A stretch of DNA of 64,000 nt. Origin: Moesziomyces globuligerus. Its lineage: Eukaryota; Basidiomycota; Ustilaginomycetes; Ustilaginales; Ustilaginaceae. The DNA is taken from the NCBI GenBank assembly GCA_030849465.1, contig JARVLF010000024.1:186001-250000 (forward strand), read 5' to 3'. The notes below the pieces were generated by a model. The model made no database searches. It had not been told where the DNA came from and was given only the letters and a program-made list of their open reading frames with translations. The position numbers and the translations under genes were made by a program. Of this stretch, positions 60,172-64,000 are shown one piece after another (positions within the stretch are counted from its first letter, which is position 1; the number at the start of each line of letters is the position of its first letter).

Positions 60172-62715
60172 CTGGTGCTTGGGCTCGCGTGGATGCATGG
60201 AAGGATGCCCAGACCGGATCGACGAGGCTGGCATGAAAGCAAGGCGACACATGCGGGGGATCTGATCCACGTGTGCTTCTCGTTCAACGCAATGCGCAGA
60301 CACACAGACGGAGAAGCGCGGTGAAAGAAGTGTGCAAACGTATGAGGCGCGTGCGCGAGATGGTGGGAGCGGAACTGCGACGGGGAAAGAAGGAATGCTA
60401 AATTGAGGGTGAGTTGCAAAGTCCCGCTGCGTGGCTGCAGTGGCCGCGTAGCTGCGTCGGTACATTGCAGCACAGCCTAGTGATGCTGGCTGGGCTCGTC
60501 TAAGAATGGCCTCCGAGAGCAAGCGGGAAGCAGAGTGGTCGGAGAGACAAGCAGCAGCGGCCGCGAACAAGCCGACGGATTTTGCAGCCCTCTGCTGGGC
60601 CGAGAGGGAGTTGACGCTTAGGCCGGGGGGCGACTAAGACCGAATTCCGAAGGGACGCAGGCCATGAAACGACGACCGCAGCTCGATGCGCAGGCGGATG
60701 CGTTCGGGAGTGCGCTGAGTGGTGTCACACTTTGACTGTGCATGGGCGTGCCGGACGCGGGAGGCGGAATTGCATCGGCACCCGCGATCGCGACTTGTTG
60801 GCTAAAAGCGCTTTGCCATCGAATCGAATCGAATCCATCGCGATCCGGACCTCCGTTGGTTGCATCTGCTCGGCTCTTCCGTTGGTCAATCACGAAAAGG
60901 GCAAGCCACCGATGCGACTGCTCGAGCTTCACGATGTGACGCCGGTGGGACGTGCAAAGTGGTCGCGTGCGTCATCTGTGTGTGTAGGCTTGGCCTGACG
61001 CCTCGTCCAGAGCGGTGCCTGAGCGCGCGTCGCCTTTTGTTTGTTAGCGGCAAACGACCGCGTGTCGTTCGGCTGTCGACGCCGCTGCAGCCCTTTTTCC
61101 CTGCATTTTTTTCAGCCTGATCTCGCCTATCACACACCCATACCCACTCTCACCTTAACCGAGACAGCAGCTCACCGTGATCCGTCACACGGCCTCCCCG
61201 CACCCTCTACCTCTCCTTGTCCATCTATCAACCTTACTCCGACTTCTGTTGTCCGGCATCTCGTTCCGCTAGCCACACGCCCCAGGCCGGTCAACCCCGT
61301 GGACAGCCGCCGCCAAAGGTGAACTTGCGCATGCTGTCCAACGCCAAATTTCCTTTCCTTTTATTTCCAGATTATTCGATTCCGCCTGGAATTTTTGTGG
61401 TTGCTGTGCTTCGCATCTGGCGGAGTTGAACATGTGTCGCACAAGGTGCACCTTGCCAGCTGATGCCGTGCTGCTGCTCCGGTTGCTCCTTTTCAACGGG
61501 TAGCGGCCCGAACCTCCCCCTTCGCATGCTCATGCATACCACGCCTGGCCCGTCCTCACCTCTCGCCTCTTTCTCGTCCTAGCTTGTACACCGTACAATC
61601 CCAAACCTTCAACAGCGCGTGAGCGAGTAAGCGAGCGGGTGAGTGAGGGTGTGAATGTGCCAGCGAGTCCCCTCTCCCACCCCTGCCGCGCTCATCCGCC
61701 GCCGCGGTTCATCATCGCCGGTAGCAAATGCTAGCACACGATTCCACTCCCTTGGAACGGTTCCGCGATCGTCACCAAAGCCACAGCATCTCGCTCTCGC
61801 CAAAAACCTCTCCCCTGACAACGCTCCCCATCAGCTTCGCTCAGGGTCCCAGCCTCGACTGCCATTGGCCTCCTCCCCCCTCTTCCGTCTCCGTCTCCCG
61901 CTCGCCGAAACCGCTCCGCCCTGCCACGCCACGCATCGTCAGCCCTCACCTGTCGCCTTGCTCTTCAGAATGCCTCCGCGGTCGCATGGCAACCCTTGTG
62001 CAGCTACGCCCGCCTCCGCCTGCTTCTGCCGCGGAACCCAACTCGCTCCCCATATTGCTTGACTTCCACTCGCTCTGCCAACCACCTCCCACCCAGACTC
62101 TCTCGCCTGCCTGGCTCCTGGCCTCTCACTCGGCCCATCCCCACTAGCTCGCGCGACTCGCTATCAACTCTCTTTCTCCCGGCTCGGCCCTGCCGCACTT
62201 TGCTGCGAATATGCTTCCCGTCTGCATTCCAACTTCCGCCCCATCACTTAGCAAAACCTAAACTCCTTCCTTGCTTGTCCCAATCACTGCCCGCTGCTCG
62301 CTGTCACTTGGCACTTACTGCCAAGTCATCCTAGTCGCATCTCAGGAGCTCTCAACCTGACGCATCTACCCGAAACCATTCTCGACCCTCGTCCGCTCCC
62401 ACCCACCAGTCTCGCTTCCGCCGCCCCCCTGCTTTGTCTCCGATCCTCAGATTTGATCCCTGCCCCACCTGGTTTCCGTGCGCCCGAGCTGCCACTCATC
62501 GTCATCCTGACTCTTCTCCCAAGCCACCTCGACTGCTCGTCCCGCTCCACCTCGCGTTTGGCTATCGCTCTCCCTCGTGGTCGTCGTCACCGTCGCCGCC
62601 TTGCCTTTGCTCGTCACTACCACCATCACTCTCGTTTTCTCATCCGTGACGTACGCCGCTCCTCAGAGCCTTCGTACGTTAGCACGCTCAGCACATGCTT
62701 CGGTCCACCTGATAG
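60172..62715. promoter_or_regulatory. 2.5-kb upstream region of the homeobox gene
   Basis: No supported gene. From about 61100 the plus strand is strongly C/T-rich, and from 62213 to 62694 it is free of ATG, which looks like a long leader. A five-codon frame ATG CTT CGG TCC ACC TGA at 62695-62712 ends three bases before the chosen start. Another short frame begins at 62211. Confidence 0.5.
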
Positions 62716-63126
62716 ATGATGAACTCGAGCTTTGCCGTACACACTCGAGCAACCGACAGTAAACAATCGCCTGCTACCTCTCAGCGCACCGACACAACTT
62801 CAGCACAGATTCCAAACCGCCCACAGCATCACCACGAGCTTCCCGATCGTAATCCCTTCCAGCCTCCGCTTCCACCCCATCATTCCACCACAGCTCTTCC
62901 TTCATCCATGTTTTCAGCCTCCTATCACTCCCGACCACCCATCCAGCCGCACAACCCACAGCTTTCGCAGCACTACCACCCTCACCAATCACACCAGACA
63001 CAGCAGCAAGATCAGCAGCCAGCGCAGCAGCACCTACATCAACAGCACCAACATCAGCAGCCGCCGCAGCAGCAACAGCCATCGCTTTCTCAACAACATC
63101 ACCTACAACAGCACAGCCAGCAACAA

Positions 63127-63158
<32 letters not shown>

Positions 63159-64000
63159 ACTGGCAATTCAACAACAGCATTTGCACCAGCATCAGCAGCA
63201 TCATCAATTGCAGCGCACTCCAGCGCAAGGATTCAGTGTACCGAGAACCGTGTCGACACCATCGTGGATCTCCAGCGCACAGTCGGCATATCCAGCGACT
63301 TCAAACATCAGCCCACCAGCCTCAGCTCTAGCGCCACTCTCCTCTTCCTCGTCCAGCGCTTCGCTTCTCTCCTACTGGGACCAGAGCGTCGCCAGCGACT
63401 CGGAGCTCGCCATGGCCTCCGCCATCTCGCCCTCCGATGCACACTACACGCTCTCAGACTCGACGCATCACCGTCATGCCTCGAGCGCCTCGCTGCCCGC
63501 CTTGTCCCCGACGGGTGTGATTTCGCAGCAGAATTCAGTCAGTGCCACCGCTGCCGGCCCGGCCTACTATGGCGCCAGTAATGGGGAGTACTTCCACCCC
63601 TATCGCCCAACATCCGGGCAGCCTCTGTCGACGAGTGCGCCCATGCCGACTTCCCATCACCCTGCCATGGTCTCGATGGCCTCCGCAGGAATGGCATATC
63701 CATCTTCGTTTGCGGCCCAGTACGGATCACCTGGACTGGTGTACGGTGCTTCAGGTTCGTCATTGCCGTTCTCGTCCGGCACGTCGTACGATGCGTATTC
63801 GCCCTCGTTTCCAACGCACTCGGGCTACGTCTCGTACCTCGCCCCCAACGGCGCCCACGACTCGCGCTTCTATCCGCTCAATCCATTCGAGATCAAGCAT
63901 CGTCGCCGCACAACCAAGACACAGTTCCGCGTGCTCGAGTCCACCTTCCGCGACATTCCCAAGCCCAACGCCACGCTCCGCAAGCAGATCAGCGCACAGC
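62716..64000 (+). CDS. homeobox transcription factor, cut by the right window edge
   Basis: The frame is open from 62716 to the edge: 428 codons, no stop. The start is the ATG doublet at 62716/62719, directly after an in-frame TAG, and in the same frame as a later ATG at 62908. The first 300 residues are Gln/His/Ser/Pro-rich, with a poly-Gln run at about 135-149. The homeodomain begins near 394: IKHRRRTTKTQFRVLESTFR then PKPNATLRKQ, matching helix 1 and the start of helix 2. Helix 3 lies beyond the window. It resembles fungal homeobox regulators; the particular member cannot be named. The frame has no stop inside the window, so it is easily missed by simple ORF lists. Confidence 0.9.
63121..63162 (+). 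repeat. CAG/CAA run coding poly-Gln
   Basis: A trinucleotide tract of mostly CAG codons within the homeobox gene, likely length-variable between strains. Confidence 0.85.

Noticed and set aside
62908..64000. Homeobox protein starting at the later ATG
   Set aside because: The in-frame ATG doublet at 62716 lies directly after a stop codon and leaves the frame open for 64 more codons; kept only as an alternative.

Overview
The window is nuclear DNA of a basidiomycete fungus, most likely a smut of the Ustilaginaceae (Ustilago, Sporisorium, Moesziomyces group). This rests on the GC-rich coding sequence, many intronless long genes, a few short introns (35-99 bases) with GTAAGT/GTACGT donors, regulators rich in Gln, His and Ser, and a fused lycopene cyclase/phytoene synthase. 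No ribosomal RNA gene, transposon, integrated virus, CRISPR array or bacterial-type operon was seen.

Layout. Bases 1-74 may hold the 5' end of a minus-strand gene. Three plus-strand housekeeping genes follow: TFB2 (TFIIH), GPI10 (GPI mannosyltransferase 3) and RPN14/PAAF1 (proteasome assembly WD40). They converge on an unrecognised Ser/Arg/Pro-rich gene. Next come VPS26 (retromer) and TRM112, both minus and spliced, then a GPI-anchored surface protein, RNase H1, an NR2C2AP-like gene, a DUF1624/HGSNAT-like membrane protein and a 1742-residue DUF1765 protein. A 4-kb gap separates the last of these from the carotenoid gene car2, followed by an intron-bearing tRNA-Gly(CCC). NADPH-cytochrome P450 reductase, a large alpha/beta hydrolase, an ArfGAP, a Med11-like gene, the signal peptidase subunit SPC3 and an AT-hook protein come next.

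The right third is regulatory: a Zn2Cys6-PAS factor and a CSL (CBF1/Su(H)/LAG-1) factor diverge across 5.3 kb. They are followed by a tight FSH1-hydrolase / cytochrome-b5-like pair and a homeobox gene cut by the window edge.

The genes do not form one pathway. Loose themes are the secretory pathway and surface (GPI10, GPI-anchored protein, SPC3, VPS26, ArfGAP), redox support for P450 enzymes (CPR, MAPR-type protein) and transcription (TFB2, Med11-like, CSL, Zn2Cys6, homeobox, AT-hook). The most interesting observations are the ATG-free stretch of about 1.16 kb before the CSL gene, an unknown protein with a PP1-docking-like motif and repeated basophilic kinase sites, RNase H1 with two start codons that look mitochondrial and nuclear, and the AT-hook protein with an internal duplication and a compact Cys/His cluster.
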